The notes: generated from the sequence alone by a model not told the origin. A stretch of 64,000 nucleotides of DNA from Butyrivibrio sp. YAB3001 (GCF_900112195.1 NZ_FOKR01000008.1:106174-170173); one strand, 5' to 3'. Shown: positions 34,459 to 43,883, numbered from the stretch's first letter. Numbers and translations are program-made.

Positions 34459-34671
34459 TTTGTTTTATAGCTATTCATATATGCTATAGTAACTGTCAGA
34501 TAAATTTGCCGTTTACTGTATAGATTCAGGCGCCGCAAACGACATTAGGCAATATCTAATGGGATTCACGATAAAATGAAATCACAAAATATGTATTGAC
34601 CGTTGATTGTATGTAAAAATGAATGAGCAAGCAAATTTTACATTGCGATATGAAAGGAGAACAAGAAGGTA

Positions 34672-35541
34672 ATGTTATATGGTGCTTTAGAAGCAGGCGG
34701 AACTAAGATGGTCTGTGCGATTGGGGATGAAAACGGAAAAATCTTTGAACAGGTTTCGATTCCGACAACTATGCCGGATGAAACTATGCCAAGAATTATA
34801 GAATATTTCAAAGACAAAGATATTAAGGCTATTGGAATAGCGTGCTTTGGACCAATTGATCTAAACAAAGAGTCTGACACATATGGATACATAACATCAA
34901 CACCCAAGACTGCATGGAAGAATTTTAACATAGTTGGCTGTATTAAGGATGCTTTGGGAATTCCTGTGGGCTTTGATACAGATGTCAATGGCTCTCTTTT
35001 GGGCGAGATAACATGGGGCTGTGCAAAGGGGCTGACAGATGCTATATATCTTACAATAGGCACAGGAGTAGGCGGAGGTGTTATGTCTAACGGCCGTCTC
35101 CTTCATGGAATGCTTCATCCTGAGCTTGGCCATATCATGATCAGCAAAAGAACAGAAGATAAAGGAAAATGCGTATGCCCATTTCATCAAAACTGTTTTG
35201 AAGGGCTTGCTTCAGGCCCGTCAATAGAAGTAAGATGGGGCCAGAAAGCTGTTGAACTTGCGGATAAAGAGGAAGTTTGGAAACTGGAAGCTGATTATAT
35301 CGGTGAAGCACTAGTGAATTTTTGTATGACACTCAGCCCTCAAAAGATTATTCTTGGAGGCGGTGTTATGCACCAGGAGCAGTTGTTTGTTTTGATAAGA
35401 GAGTATTTCAAGAAATATATGAATGGATATATTCAGACTAAGAACCTCAAGAATCTTGATGAATATATCGTTCCTGCAAGCTTGAATGATGATCAGGGAA
35501 TTATGGGAGCTATAAAGCTTGCAATGGATTCAGTTCAGTAA
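34672..35541 (+). CDS. ROK-family sugar kinase (fructokinase-like)
   Basis: 289 residues. ATP phosphate-binding loop GALEAGGTKMVCAIG at the start, catalytic Asp in GFDTDVNG, GTGVGGGV motif, and a structural zinc site (HPELGHI followed by CVCPFHQNCFEGLASGPS). The GALEAGGTK start and this zinc motif match the Firmicutes fructokinase group (ScrK/GmuE-like) rather than GlcK or transcriptional ROK regulators, and there is no helix-turn-helix. It would phosphorylate fructose or mannose entering unphosphorylated. It has its own 213-base upstream region and a strong terminator. Confidence 0.88.
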   Translation: MLYGALEAGGTKMVCAIGDENGKIFEQVSIPTTMPDETMPRIIEYFKDKDIKAIGIACFGPIDLNKESDTYGYITSTPKTAWKNFNIVGCIKDALGIPVGFDTDVNGSLLGEITWGCAKGLTDAIYLTIGTGVGGGVMSNGRLLHGMLHPELGHIMISKRTEDKGKCVCPFHQNCFEGLASGPSIEVRWGQKAVELADKEEVWKLEADYIGEALVNFCMTLSPQKIILGGGVMHQEQLFVLIREYFKKYMNGYIQTKNLKNLDEYIVPASLNDDQGIMGAIKLAMDSVQ

Positions 35542-35553
35542 AATATGTTAAAT

Positions 35554-35602
35554 AAAACTCGCCAAGAGATAATCGATAGATTGTTTCTTGGCGAGTTTTT
35601 TA
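35554..35602 (+). terminator. Terminator of the ROK kinase (probably bidirectional)
   Basis: AAAACTCGCCAAGA (35554-35567) pairs with TCTTGGCGAGTTTT (35586-35599). T runs exist on both strands, so it may also end the minus-strand lacI-like gene at 35642. Confidence 0.88.
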
Positions 35603-35641
35603 TACTGATTATTATCAAGTTTAGTGTGAAAGTGCAAGTTC

Positions 35642-36664
35642 CTAGAACGAAGTTGAACCGCGCTTTATCAGTTCTCCGGAAAAAATAGTCTTTTGTGGCA
35701 TTTCATTTTGAGACAGTGTACCAATAAGTGTTTTTACAAGCTGAATGCACATATCTTCAAGCCTGTTGTCGATTGAAGAGATATCAGGTTCGGAACAAAG
35801 GGTGAGAATTGAATTGTTGTATCCGATTATCTGAAGATCCTTTGGCACGTTTATATTGTTTGCTCTGGCGAAATTCATAGCGCCAATTGCAAGAAAGTCG
35901 TCACTGGTAACAATGCCGTCAAATTTTATTCCTTTTTTATAAATAGCCTCAACAAAGTTTTTTACACCATCAATATCTTCATGGCTTCCCTTAAAACACT
36001 GCTGCATTTCTTTTTTGAGTGCAATGTCATGAGTCAGTAGCGCATTCTGATAACCTGCAAGTTTTTTCAGACCACTGTAGGAATTACTGTTATAAAGATA
36101 CAAGATATCTTTGATTCCAGCATTGATCATTTTTTCTGTGGCATCCTGTGTTGCCTTGTAATCATCACATAGAGTGCAGTAAACGTTATGACAATCAAAA
36201 TCAGCGTTTAAAAGCATGATCGGAACGGAGGCCGCAGCGTCTTTTACATATTGATTATCTTCCGGATTATTCATGATAAAATTAGATCCGACCATTACTA
36301 CGCTGTCAACATGCTGTGAGAGAAGAAGATTGAGAGAATCTTTTCTTGAATCCATTTCATATCCTGTACAGCATAAAACAGAGTGGTAGCCATTCTCACG
36401 GAGCTTTTGCTCAATGAAGTAAATGGCCTTGGCTAAATATAGGTCAGATGCATCGGCACATAAGATTCCTATGGTTTTCATGGAATTAAGACCAAGTCCT
36501 CTTGCAAATGCATTTGGCTTATAACCATATTGCTCGATGATATCCATTACTTTTTTACGTGTCCTGGGCTTAACATTAGTGCTGCCGTTTAAGACTCTGG
36601 ATACTGTAGCAATGGATACTCCGGCTTTTTTGGATATATCATAAATAGTCATCTGGTTACTCAT
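35642..36664 (-). CDS. LacI-family regulator of the uronate module (KdgR-like)
   Basis: 340 residues. Helix-turn-helix and hinge at the N terminus (MTIYDISKKAGVSIATVSRV, then LNGSTNVKPRTRKKV), followed by a periplasmic-binding-protein-like ligand domain (KTIGILCADASD, DGIVTSDDFLAIGAM). It lies 3 bases after uxaC in the same operon. Because its neighbours are galacturonate and pectin genes, and LacI-type sequences of the form TGNAANCGCTTACA recur in their control regions, it is most likely the galacturonate-pathway repressor (KdgR-like) that answers to a uronate intermediate. The effector is inferred. Confidence 0.88.
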   Translation of the reverse strand: MSNQMTIYDISKKAGVSIATVSRVLNGSTNVKPRTRKKVMDIIEQYGYKPNAFARGLGLNSMKTIGILCADASDLYLAKAIYFIEQKLRENGYHSVLCCTGYEMDSRKDSLNLLLSQHVDSVVMVGSNFIMNNPEDNQYVKDAAASVPIMLLNADFDCHNVYCTLCDDYKATQDATEKMINAGIKDILYLYNSNSYSGLKKLAGYQNALLTHDIALKKEMQQCFKGSHEDIDGVKNFVEAIYKKGIKFDGIVTSDDFLAIGAMNFARANNINVPKDLQIIGYNNSILTLCSEPDISSIDNRLEDMCIQLVKTLIGTLSQNEMPQKTIFSGELIKRGSTSF

Positions 36665-36667
36665 ATT

Positions 36668-38086
36668 TTATCTCGTTTCTAATGGAAAATTAAAATATCT
36701 TACCGCATTGTTATAAGAGATATCTGATGCGATTTCGCCAAGTATGGACATATCCTCTGCAGGGTACTCGCCGTTCTCAACCAAAGAACCAAGGAAGTTA
36801 CAAAGAATTCTACGGAAGTAATCGTGACGTGTATAAGAAGTGAAACTTCTTGAATCAGTAAGCATTCCTACAAACCCTGAAAGATTTCCTGACTCTGCAA
36901 CGGAAAGCAGCTGCTGTTCCATACCGAATTTTGTATCATTGAACCACCATGCAGAACCCTGCTGAATCTTAGCTACTGTAGGTCCCTCATTGAAAGCATT
37001 GAGAGTGGTGTTTATTATCTTGTTATCACTTGGATTCAAGCTGTATAAAATTGTCTTAGGAAGTATTTTTCTTGAATGAAGAGCATCAAGGAAATCTGCC
37101 AATTCACCCATTGGATAATATGCATCGATTGTATCAAAACCGGTATCAGGACCAAGCTTTTTGTACATAGGTGTATTATTATCACGCTTGCATCCAAAGT
37201 GAAGCTGCATAACCCAATCTCTCTTGGCAATCTCTTCGCCTTCAAAGATCATGAATGCAGTCTGGTACTTAAGATCCTCTTCTTTTGTGAGTTCAGCGCC
37301 TGATAATCTCTTGGCAAAAATAGCTTCAACTTCATCGTCAGAAGCAGGGTAGTACATAACGTATTCGAGAGCGTGGTCTGTGACGTTACAACCCTTTGAT
37401 GCAAAATAATCGAAACGAACTCTTAAAGCCTCTTTGAGTGACTTAAAAGAGTCAATCTTGACACCGCTTACTTCTGAGAGTGTATCCAAATAGGAAACGA
37501 ATTCCGGTTTTGAAATGTTCTTGGCCTTATCCGGACGCCATGCAGGAAGAACCTTTACATCAAAAGATGTATCTGCTTTGATCTTGTCATGCCATTCAAG
37601 AGAATCTACAGGATCATCTGTTGTGCAGATGAGTGTAACATTACTCATTTTAATGAGCTTACGAACACTCATGTCAGGAGCCTGAAGTACTTTATTACAG
37701 ATATCGTAAACTTCTTCAGCTGTTTTTTCGTTTAGAATTCCGTTATAGCCAAAATATTTGCGAAGTTCCAGATGAGCCCAGTGATATAGAGGGTTTCCAA
37801 CAGCCTTGCCAAGGCATTTTGCAAACATCATAAATTTTTCTTTATCAGAAGCATCACCTGTGATGTATTTCTCATCCACACCAAATGCTCTCATAAGACG
37901 CCATTTGTAATGGTCTCCCCCTAACCATACCTGTGTGATTGTGTCGAAATGACGATCTTCTGCAATTTCCTTAGGGCTGATGTGACAGTGGTAATCCAGA
38001 ATTGGCATCTTTTCGGCAAAATCATGATAAAGTGTTTTTGCTGATTCAGACTGAAGTAAAAAATCTTCATCCATGAAGTTTTTCAT
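36668..38086 (-). CDS. uxaC: Uronate isomerase
   Basis: 472 residues, typical for UxaC (about 465-475). It interconverts D-glucuronate/D-fructuronate and D-galacturonate/D-tagaturonate in the cytoplasm, the first step of uronate catabolism. It belongs to the amidohydrolase superfamily, with metal ligands His33 and His35 in DYHCHI and conserved downstream segments LICTTDDPVDSLEWH, HFGCKRDNN and FVGMLTDSRSF. Start set at 38086 by GGAGGT on the minus strand; an in-frame ATG at 38158 lies in the promoter-operator region. It is divergent from uxaA. Confidence 0.95.
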   Translation of the reverse strand: MKNFMDEDFLLQSESAKTLYHDFAEKMPILDYHCHISPKEIAEDRHFDTITQVWLGGDHYKWRLMRAFGVDEKYITGDASDKEKFMMFAKCLGKAVGNPLYHWAHLELRKYFGYNGILNEKTAEEVYDICNKVLQAPDMSVRKLIKMSNVTLICTTDDPVDSLEWHDKIKADTSFDVKVLPAWRPDKAKNISKPEFVSYLDTLSEVSGVKIDSFKSLKEALRVRFDYFASKGCNVTDHALEYVMYYPASDDEVEAIFAKRLSGAELTKEEDLKYQTAFMIFEGEEIAKRDWVMQLHFGCKRDNNTPMYKKLGPDTGFDTIDAYYPMGELADFLDALHSRKILPKTILYSLNPSDNKIINTTLNAFNEGPTVAKIQQGSAWWFNDTKFGMEQQLLSVAESGNLSGFVGMLTDSRSFTSYTRHDYFRRILCNFLGSLVENGEYPAEDMSILGEIASDISYNNAVRYFNFPLETR

Positions 38087-38182
38087 GTAAATATACCTCC
38101 CAATAATATTTTGTAGTCTTAAAAATGATTGAATATGTTGCCACGAGATATCTTTCATTTTTTTGAAAGAAATATGAAACTA

Positions 38183-38196
38183 TGTAAGCGATTTCA
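38183..38196 (-). promoter_or_regulatory. LacI-type operator 1 (uxaC promoter)
   Basis: On the minus strand TGAAATCGCTTACA, a pseudo-palindrome of the LacI/KdgR/CcpA type, just downstream of the predicted uxaC transcription start, a position suited to repression. Confidence 0.65.
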
Positions 38197-38213
38197 TACA
38201 ATTTTACAAAGGT

Positions 38214-38242
38214 ATTATACTAGACGGTATCAGCAAATACAA
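38214..38242 (-). promoter_or_regulatory. Promoter of uxaC-lacI operon
   Basis: Minus strand: TTGTAT (38242-38237), a 17-base spacer and a perfect TATAAT (38219-38214). Confidence 0.65.
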
Positions 38243-38254
38243 TAGAAAAATTTG

Positions 38255-38283
38255 TTGACGGCTGCATTGTAAGATAATATAGT
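38255..38283 (+). promoter_or_regulatory. Promoter of uxaA
   Basis: TTGACG (38255-38260), 17 bases, TATAGT (38278-38283). It lies back to back with the uxaC promoter. Confidence 0.68.
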
Positions 38284-38288
38284 TTTAA

Positions 38289-38302
38289 TGTAATTGCTTA
38301 CA
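38289..38302 (+). promoter_or_regulatory. LacI-type operator 2 (uxaA promoter)
   Basis: TGTAATTGCTTACA starts five bases after the -10 box, covering the expected start point of transcription. Confidence 0.65.
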
Positions 38303-38336
38303 TTATGTAACAAAAATGAAACAAGGGGTAGGTTAT

Positions 38337-39839
38337 ATGAGTTCAATATTAAAGATTCATCCTGAAGATAATGTTGTTGTGTGTCTTAAGCAGCTTGCAA
38401 AGGGGGAAAAGATTGATTTTTCTGATGGAACTTCAATTGTTGCGCTGCAGGATATTGCTGCCGGACACAAGATGGCTGTCAGGAAAATTGAAAAAGATGC
38501 GAATATTATAAAGTATGGATATGCCATTGGTCATGCTCTAGAGGATATTGAGGCAGGAGAGTGGGTTCATACACATAATACCAAGACAAATCTTGAGGGA
38601 ATCCTGGATTACAAATATGATCCGGATAAAGATAAATTGGAGAAAAAACTTGCATCGGCCGGAAGCAGGAAGGCAACTTTTAAAGGCTTTGTGAGAAAAA
38701 ATGGAAAAGTTGGAATAAGAAATGAAGTTTGGATAATTCCAACTGTTGGCTGTGTCAATAATATCGCAACAGCGCTTGCAAAAGAGGCAAATAAGTTTGT
38801 AAAGGGCAGCGTTGATGAAGTTGTTGCGTTTACACATAATTACGGATGCTCGCAGACAGGAGATGACCAGGAACATACAAGGACAATTCTTGCGGATCTT
38901 ATAAATCATCCAAACGCCGGAGGCGTACTGGTTTTGGGACTTGGCTGTGAGAACAGCAACATAGATGTTTTGAAACCTTATATAGGAAGCGTTGATCCTG
39001 ACAGAGTTAAATTCCTTGTTTGCCAGGAGTCTTCAGATGAGATGGAAGAAGGCCTTGATCTGTTAAAAGAAATCATAGAAAGTGCAAATACTGATGAGAG
39101 AGAGGAAGTTGATGCATCTAAGCTTATCATTGGTTTAAAATGCGGTGGAAGTGATGGCTTTTCCGGCATAACTGCAAATCCATTGGTAGGAAGGATTTCC
39201 GACAGAATCGTTGAATGCGGAGGAACCTCCATTTTAACTGAAGTTCCGGAGATGTTTGGCGCTGAAACAATCCTCATGAACAGATGTAAGGATGAGAAAA
39301 CCTTTGATGACACAGTTAATATGATAAATGGTTTCAAAGAGTATTTTACAAAGCAGGGCGAACCAATTTACGAAAATCCATCACCTGGAAATAAGGCGGG
39401 TGGTATCACTACACTTGAGGATAAATCACTTGGATGCACACAAAAATCAGGAGATTATCCTGTTATGAATGTCCTTGAATATGGACAGAGAACAGACACA
39501 GCAGGACTTAATCTTCTTTGTGCACCCGGAAATGATCTGTGCGCAGCTACAGCTCTTGCAAGTTCAGGCGCTCAGATAGTTTTATTTACAACAGGAAGAG
39601 GAACACCTTTTGCCTGCCCTGTGCCTACTATGAAAATAGCAAGCAATAACACTATTGCAGATAAAAAGGAAAATTGGATCGATTTTAGAGCGGGACAGAT
39701 CCTTGAAGGAAGAACTTTTGAAGAACTTACAGATGAACTCTTTGAAAAAATTCTCAGAACAGCATCAGGAGAAAAGCTAAAGAGTGAACTTGCAGGTTTC
39801 CATGATATGGCAATATGGAAGAGAGGCGTCACACTTTAA
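38337..39839 (+). CDS. uxaA: Altronate dehydratase
   Basis: 500 residues, matching UxaA. It removes water from D-altronate to give 2-keto-3-deoxygluconate, two steps after UxaC in galacturonate breakdown. N-terminal SAF-like domain (VVVCLKQLAKGEKI, then GHALEDIEAGEWVHTHN), a linker, then the catalytic region with GFVRKNGKVGIRNEVWIIPT, a conserved Cys-rich start (VGCVNNIA, HNYGCSQTGDD, GLGCEN) and KCGGSDGFSG. GGGGTAGG places the start at ATG 38337; an ATG at 38316 is in frame but has no site. UxaB, kduK and kduA are not in the window. Confidence 0.95.
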   Translation: MSSILKIHPEDNVVVCLKQLAKGEKIDFSDGTSIVALQDIAAGHKMAVRKIEKDANIIKYGYAIGHALEDIEAGEWVHTHNTKTNLEGILDYKYDPDKDKLEKKLASAGSRKATFKGFVRKNGKVGIRNEVWIIPTVGCVNNIATALAKEANKFVKGSVDEVVAFTHNYGCSQTGDDQEHTRTILADLINHPNAGGVLVLGLGCENSNIDVLKPYIGSVDPDRVKFLVCQESSDEMEEGLDLLKEIIESANTDEREEVDASKLIIGLKCGGSDGFSGITANPLVGRISDRIVECGGTSILTEVPEMFGAETILMNRCKDEKTFDDTVNMINGFKEYFTKQGEPIYENPSPGNKAGGITTLEDKSLGCTQKSGDYPVMNVLEYGQRTDTAGLNLLCAPGNDLCAATALASSGAQIVLFTTGRGTPFACPVPTMKIASNNTIADKKENWIDFRAGQILEGRTFEELTDELFEKILRTASGEKLKSELAGFHDMAIWKRGVTL

Positions 39840-39892
39840 CACATACTTCTTGGTATGGAATTGCTGAATTGATCATCTGTACCAATGGGTAA

Positions 39893-39918
39893 CTAAAATG
39901 TAATTGGTTACATTTTAG
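39893..39918 (+). promoter_or_regulatory. Palindrome containing LacI-type operator 3
   Basis: CTAAAATGTAA-TTGG-TTACATTTTAG is an exact 11-bp inverted repeat; its centre (39899-39912) is TGTAATTGGTTACA, the same type as operators 1 and 2. It lies 54 bases after uxaA and could also fold as a weak terminator. Confidence 0.55.
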
Positions 39919-39940
39919 CTTGTTGGTAAATACATACAAA

Positions 39941-39954
39941 TGCAAGCGGTTTCT
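39941..39954 (-). promoter_or_regulatory. LacI-type operator 4 (degenerate)
   Basis: Minus strand AGAAACCGCTTGCA matches 11 of 14 positions of TGAAAACGCTTACA. Confidence 0.35.
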
Positions 39955-40034
39955 TATTTGAAATAATGTACAAAATATTTATAAAGCCTTTGTCAAAAAT
40001 TGTATTTTTAAAATTTTTTTTGTAAATTTTAACA

Positions 40035-40048
40035 TGTAAGCATTTTCG
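40035..40048 (-). promoter_or_regulatory. LacI-type operator 5
   Basis: Minus strand CGAAAATGCTTACA, one of the repeated operator-like sites in the 374-base gene-free region before the importer genes. Confidence 0.45.
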
Positions 40049-40118
40049 GAAACCCAGTAAAATCGCCGCTTTCATGAAAAGTTACACAACTTTGTTACAA
40101 AACCGACAAAATTCATGC

Positions 40119-40147
40119 TTGCAAAGGCTTCAAATACATGATAAAGT
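40119..40147 (+). promoter_or_regulatory. Promoter of the Lpl-type importer operon
   Basis: TTGCAA (40119-40124), 17 bases, TAAAGT (40142-40147), 66 bases before the start codon of the binding protein. Confidence 0.5.
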
Positions 40148-40162
40148 ACGTACATAAGCAAG

Positions 40163-40176
40163 TGAAAACGCTTACA
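40163..40176 (+). promoter_or_regulatory. LacI-type operator 6 (importer operon)
   Basis: TGAAAACGCTTACA, the best match to the LacI/CcpA-like consensus in this module, about 15 bases past the -10 box and so placed to block transcription. Confidence 0.65.
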
Positions 40177-40213
40177 TTTTATTTTCAAACATTAATGGGA
40201 GGAACAAATAAAA

Positions 40214-41902
40214 ATGAAAAAGAAAGTTTTATCTTTACTTCTTTCTTCAGCAATGGTTGCATCTCTCGCAGCTTGCGGTTCTACAGAAACTGCTCCTGCA
40301 TCAACAGAGACAGCTCAGGCTGATACTAAGACAGAGACTCAGGCTACAGACGGAGCTGCATCAACAGAAACAGCAGCTGCTGAGGATTTCAAACTTGAGA
40401 CTCTTAACATTGTAGTTGACGGAACTCTTACAGCTACAGTTGAAAGCGGACAGAAGGAATTTGAAGAGCAGTGGGAAGCTGCAGTATCTGAGAAGCTTGG
40501 ACATCCAATTGACCTTAATATCAATCAGCTTGATCACTCAGATTATGCAGGAACAGTATCAAGACTTCTTACAACAGGCGAACCTGGTGACGGAAGCTAT
40601 CCTGACGCTATGATCATGAGCGCATCAATGCTCAGACAGTATCAGACAACAGGTATACTTTGGGATATGGCTGATGCATATGCAAATGCTGAGTTCCAGT
40701 CTCGTGTAACACTTCCTTCAGTTAACGAGAACATGAAAGACAGCGAAGGACACCTTTATGGTTTCGCTCCTACATATGGTAACGGATGTGTTACTTACAT
40801 TAAGCAGTCATGGCTTGATGCAGTAGGCAAGAAGGTTGAAGATATTAAGACATTTGATGATTATTATGCACTCCTTAAGGCATTCACAGAGAATGATCCT
40901 GACGGAAACGGAAGTGCTGGTACATATGGCGTTATTGCTGCCGGCTTTGGTAAGCTTGATGAAGCTCCATACATCAACTACATGCCTGAATTCTGGCAGG
41001 GCGCATACCCTTCATTCTATCAGAAGGATGGCGTTTGGGTAGATGGATTCCAGGAGCAGGCTACAATCGATGCACTTGGCAGACTTGCACAGGGTGTTGC
41101 TGATGGCGTTATCGATCCTGATACAGAAGATGCTGGTACAAAGCAGGCTCGTGAGAAGTTCTTCTCTAACGATCAGACAACATCAGAAGGTGTATTCACA
41201 TATTGGGCTGGTACATGGCTTAGAACACTTACAACTAACATGGAAAAGCAGGAAGTTGACAACGATCTTGGTGATAACAGACTTGTTCAGCTTGCTCCTA
41301 TCCAGGAAATCAAGGATACATGGGGTGGATACATCAACAGAGAAGCTCCTGTTTGGGTAATTACAGATGATCAGGATGGTAATTCAGCTCGTGAAAAGGC
41401 TATCTTCGATGCACTTCTTGAGACAATGCTTGATGGTGACAAGGTTCAGACTCTTTGGACATATGGTGCTGAAGATGTTCACTGGTCAACACACGCTGAG
41501 GAATTCTCAACAAATGCTGATGATCCAGAGAAGAAGAAGGATTATTCATATGAAGAAGGTCAGTTCCACCTTAAGCAGTCTCCTAACGACCCTAACTCTG
41601 TATGGAAGAAGAACCATCTTGATTCAGTACTTGTAATCGCTCCTCTTACAAACGGTTTCGTTGATAACGATGAACTCGTTCAGAAGGGTAATAAGTTCTT
41701 CACAGAGAACTGTGTTGATGCTCCTGCAGCACCTTCATGCGATACTCTTGCAGAGAACGAAGCAGCTCTTGTTGAAGCTAAGACAACACTTATGAAGCAG
41801 GCTGTAGCAGGTGAAATCACACCTGAAGAAGCAGTTGCTCAGTACCAGGCAGAATTTGGTGATCTTGCTCAGCAGATTCTTGACGAGCTCAATGCTCAGT
41901 AA
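40214..41902 (+). CDS. LplA-like solute-binding lipoprotein
   Basis: 562 residues. Lipoprotein signal peptide with Cys21 (SLAAC), then a Thr/Ala/Glu-rich spacer (about 22-55) and a family 1 solute-binding domain of the long LplA/YtcQ type (TLNIVVDGTLTATVESGQKE, then PDAMIMSASMLRQYQTTG). It delivers oligosaccharides to the permeases encoded next. In Firmicutes these long binding proteins with LplB/LplC serve pectin, rhamnogalacturonan or other complex glycans, which fits the operon. Codon use is strikingly restricted (ACA, GCT, CTT, AAG), a sign of very high expression. GGGAGG precedes the ATG. Confidence 0.93.
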   Translation: MKKKVLSLLLSSAMVASLAACGSTETAPASTETAQADTKTETQATDGAASTETAAAEDFKLETLNIVVDGTLTATVESGQKEFEEQWEAAVSEKLGHPIDLNINQLDHSDYAGTVSRLLTTGEPGDGSYPDAMIMSASMLRQYQTTGILWDMADAYANAEFQSRVTLPSVNENMKDSEGHLYGFAPTYGNGCVTYIKQSWLDAVGKKVEDIKTFDDYYALLKAFTENDPDGNGSAGTYGVIAAGFGKLDEAPYINYMPEFWQGAYPSFYQKDGVWVDGFQEQATIDALGRLAQGVADGVIDPDTEDAGTKQAREKFFSNDQTTSEGVFTYWAGTWLRTLTTNMEKQEVDNDLGDNRLVQLAPIQEIKDTWGGYINREAPVWVITDDQDGNSAREKAIFDALLETMLDGDKVQTLWTYGAEDVHWSTHAEEFSTNADDPEKKKDYSYEEGQFHLKQSPNDPNSVWKKNHLDSVLVIAPLTNGFVDNDELVQKGNKFFTENCVDAPAAPSCDTLAENEAALVEAKTTLMKQAVAGEITPEEAVAQYQAEFGDLAQQILDELNAQ

Positions 41903-41934
41903 TTGAATTACAATAAAATTATTTGATTTGTCTT

Positions 41935-41974
41935 CCCCATCCTCAGGAAGAGCAGAATCTTCTTGGGGATGGGG
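41935..41974 (+). promoter_or_regulatory. Hairpin between binding-protein and permease genes
   Basis: CCCCATCC (41935-41942) pairs with GGATGGGG (41967-41974), extended by partial pairing inside, without a T tract. Such hairpins after binding-protein genes usually stabilise the upstream mRNA and lower permease expression. Confidence 0.6.
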
Positions 41975-42001
41975 ATTATATTGTGAAAGGATGAGGGTGC
42001 T

Positions 42002-42958
42002 ATGAGTAAGAAACAGAATATTACTACAACATCCACGGGTGCTTCTGTCAATAAGAAACCTCTAGGTACACGTATTTGGAATAACCGTGGATATTACCTG
42101 ATGTTTCTTCCGGTTTTGGTTTATGTAATTATTATTTATTACTGGCCTATGTTAGGCGTTCGTTACGCATTTTATGAATATAAACTTAAGAGTATTAAGT
42201 GGGTTGGACTTGACAACTTCCGTGTAATGTTTGGTAAAAAAGAGTTCTGGACTGCGTTTACCAATACACTGCAATTATCTATAACAAAGCTTTTGATTAC
42301 AACATTCGCATCTGTTTTGGTTTCTGTTTTCTTAAATGAAATGCACAATATGTTCGCAAAGAAATCCTTACAGACAATTATCTATCTGCCTCACTTTATG
42401 TCATGGGCAGTAGTAGCAGCTATTTTCCAGTTGTTTTTATCAAAGTCTTCAACAGGTTTTGTAAATGAAACCTTGAAATCATGGGGATTACTCAGTCAGA
42501 GTATAGATTTCCTTCATACAAAGAGTATGTGGAGACCTATCTTTTATATGATCAATATTTGGAAAGAAACAGGTTGGGGAACAGTTATTTTCCTTGCAAC
42601 ACTTTCCGGAATCAATCCTGAACTTTATGAAGCTGCAGATATTGATGGAGCTTCAAGACTTCAGAAAATATGGTATGTTACAGTACCGGCACTTATGAAT
42701 ACGGTAATTATCGTACTGATTCTTAACCTTGCTAAGGTTCTTAACCTTTTCGAGTCAGTATTTGTACTATATAACAACCGTGTGTTTGATGTATCTGACG
42801 TTATTTCTACATATGTTTATCGTCAGACCTTCCTTACTGCCATACCGAACTATGGTTATACCACTGCGGTAGGTTTATTTAAATCAATTGTAGGCTGCGT
42901 TCTTGTGCTTGTATGTAACTGGGCAAGTAAGAAAATTCGTGGACGCGGTATTATTTAA
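42002..42958 (+). CDS. LplB/YteP-like sugar ABC permease
   Basis: 318 residues, six membrane segments, after a polar N-terminal tail. WNNRGYYLMFLPVLVYVIIIYYWPMLG is the LplB-type start; the EAA loop ELYEAADIDGASRLQKIWYV mediates contact with the ATPase. Forms the channel with the 42970 gene for glycans brought by the 40214 lipoprotein. No ATPase gene is present, as usual for Lpl-type importers, which share an MsmK-type ATPase. Confidence 0.93.
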   Translation: MSKKQNITTTSTGASVNKKPLGTRIWNNRGYYLMFLPVLVYVIIIYYWPMLGVRYAFYEYKLKSIKWVGLDNFRVMFGKKEFWTAFTNTLQLSITKLLITTFASVLVSVFLNEMHNMFAKKSLQTIIYLPHFMSWAVVAAIFQLFLSKSSTGFVNETLKSWGLLSQSIDFLHTKSMWRPIFYMINIWKETGWGTVIFLATLSGINPELYEAADIDGASRLQKIWYVTVPALMNTVIIVLILNLAKVLNLFESVFVLYNNRVFDVSDVISTYVYRQTFLTAIPNYGYTTAVGLFKSIVGCVLVLVCNWASKKIRGRGII

Positions 42959-42969
42959 GGAGGAACATT

Positions 42970-43845
42970 ATGGCGCAGGCAAATGCAGCACCAATGCGTG
43001 TTAATGCTAAAAAGAATAAAATACACGTATTTGATATTCTTAACTATATTGTATTCGTTATAATTGCTTTAATCGTTCTCATTCCTATTTGGAAGGTCGT
43101 AGTTGACTCTTTTAACGCGGTTGGTGTTTATCAGTTTAGACTTTGGCCGAAAGATTTTACACTTAATGGATACAAAACAATTTTTACAACTGTAAGATTA
43201 TACAGACCATTCCTTAATTCAGTTATTACAACTGTTTTAGGTACACTTCTTGGACTCGTTCTTACAACACTTGGTGGATATGTTCTGACTCAGAAAGATA
43301 TGCCGGGAAGAAGTATTTTTTCTTTTTTCCTACTTTTTACGATGATTTTCAATGGCGGACTTATCCCTGAATACCTTGTTATGAAACAGCTCCATCTTGT
43401 AGATGTAATGTGGATACTTGTTGTCAAGCATGGTATGAATGTTTACAATCTGGTACTTATGAAAAACTTCTTTGAAGGAATACCAGAGTCTTTATTTGAG
43501 GCAGCTAAGATTGATGGTTGCACCCCAATGGGAATCTTTTTCAAGATTGTGCTCCCTCTCTCAAAAGCAGCGCTTGCTTCTATCGGTCTTATGTTTGCGG
43601 TAACTGTTTGGAATGATTACAGTACCGTTCAGATTTATATTACAAATCCTGATCAGGTTAACTTCCAGTACAAGCTGAGAGTTATGATCATGGATGGCGA
43701 CACGCCAACAACAGCTTACAAGGTTTCACAGAACACACTTTATTATGCGGCAATTGTATGCGCTATCCTACCTTTCATGGCAGCATATCCATTCCTGCAG
43801 AAGTATTTTGTTCAGGGTGTTAATGTTGGAGCTGTAAAAGAATAA
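42970..43845 (+). CDS. LplC/YtcP-like sugar ABC permease
   Basis: 291 residues and six membrane segments; EAA loop SLFEAAKIDGCTPMGIFFKI, and the characteristic LplC ending FVQGVNVGAVKE. It follows LplB by 11 bases with AAGGAGG in the gap and completes the importer. A terminator with a UUCG loop follows, so the two downstream genes are either read through or have their own start. Confidence 0.93.
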   Translation: MAQANAAPMRVNAKKNKIHVFDILNYIVFVIIALIVLIPIWKVVVDSFNAVGVYQFRLWPKDFTLNGYKTIFTTVRLYRPFLNSVITTVLGTLLGLVLTTLGGYVLTQKDMPGRSIFSFFLLFTMIFNGGLIPEYLVMKQLHLVDVMWILVVKHGMNVYNLVLMKNFFEGIPESLFEAAKIDGCTPMGIFFKIVLPLSKAALASIGLMFAVTVWNDYSTVQIYITNPDQVNFQYKLRVMIMDGDTPTTAYKVSQNTLYYAAIVCAILPFMAAYPFLQKYFVQGVNVGAVKE

Positions 43846-43852
43846 TTGTTCT

Positions 43853-43883
43853 AAAAGGGAAACTTCGGTTTCCCTTTTAAATT
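43853..43883 (+). terminator. Terminator with UUCG tetraloop after lplC
   Basis: AAAAGGGAAAC (43853-43863) pairs with GTTTCCCTTTT (43868-43878) closed by TTCG. The pairing strands themselves end in T's, and AAATTT follows. Confidence 0.82.

Noticed and set aside
34459..34671. Possible third copy of the GTTACTGTT palindromic repeat near 34490
   Set aside because: There is a GTAACTGTC and a TTTACTGTA, but the arms do not match the repeat ends or each other well enough.
39893..40176. CRISPR-like or tandem repeat array
   Set aside because: The repeated 14-base sequences are irregularly spaced, in both orientations, and match the LacI-type operator pattern; there are no spacers or cas genes.
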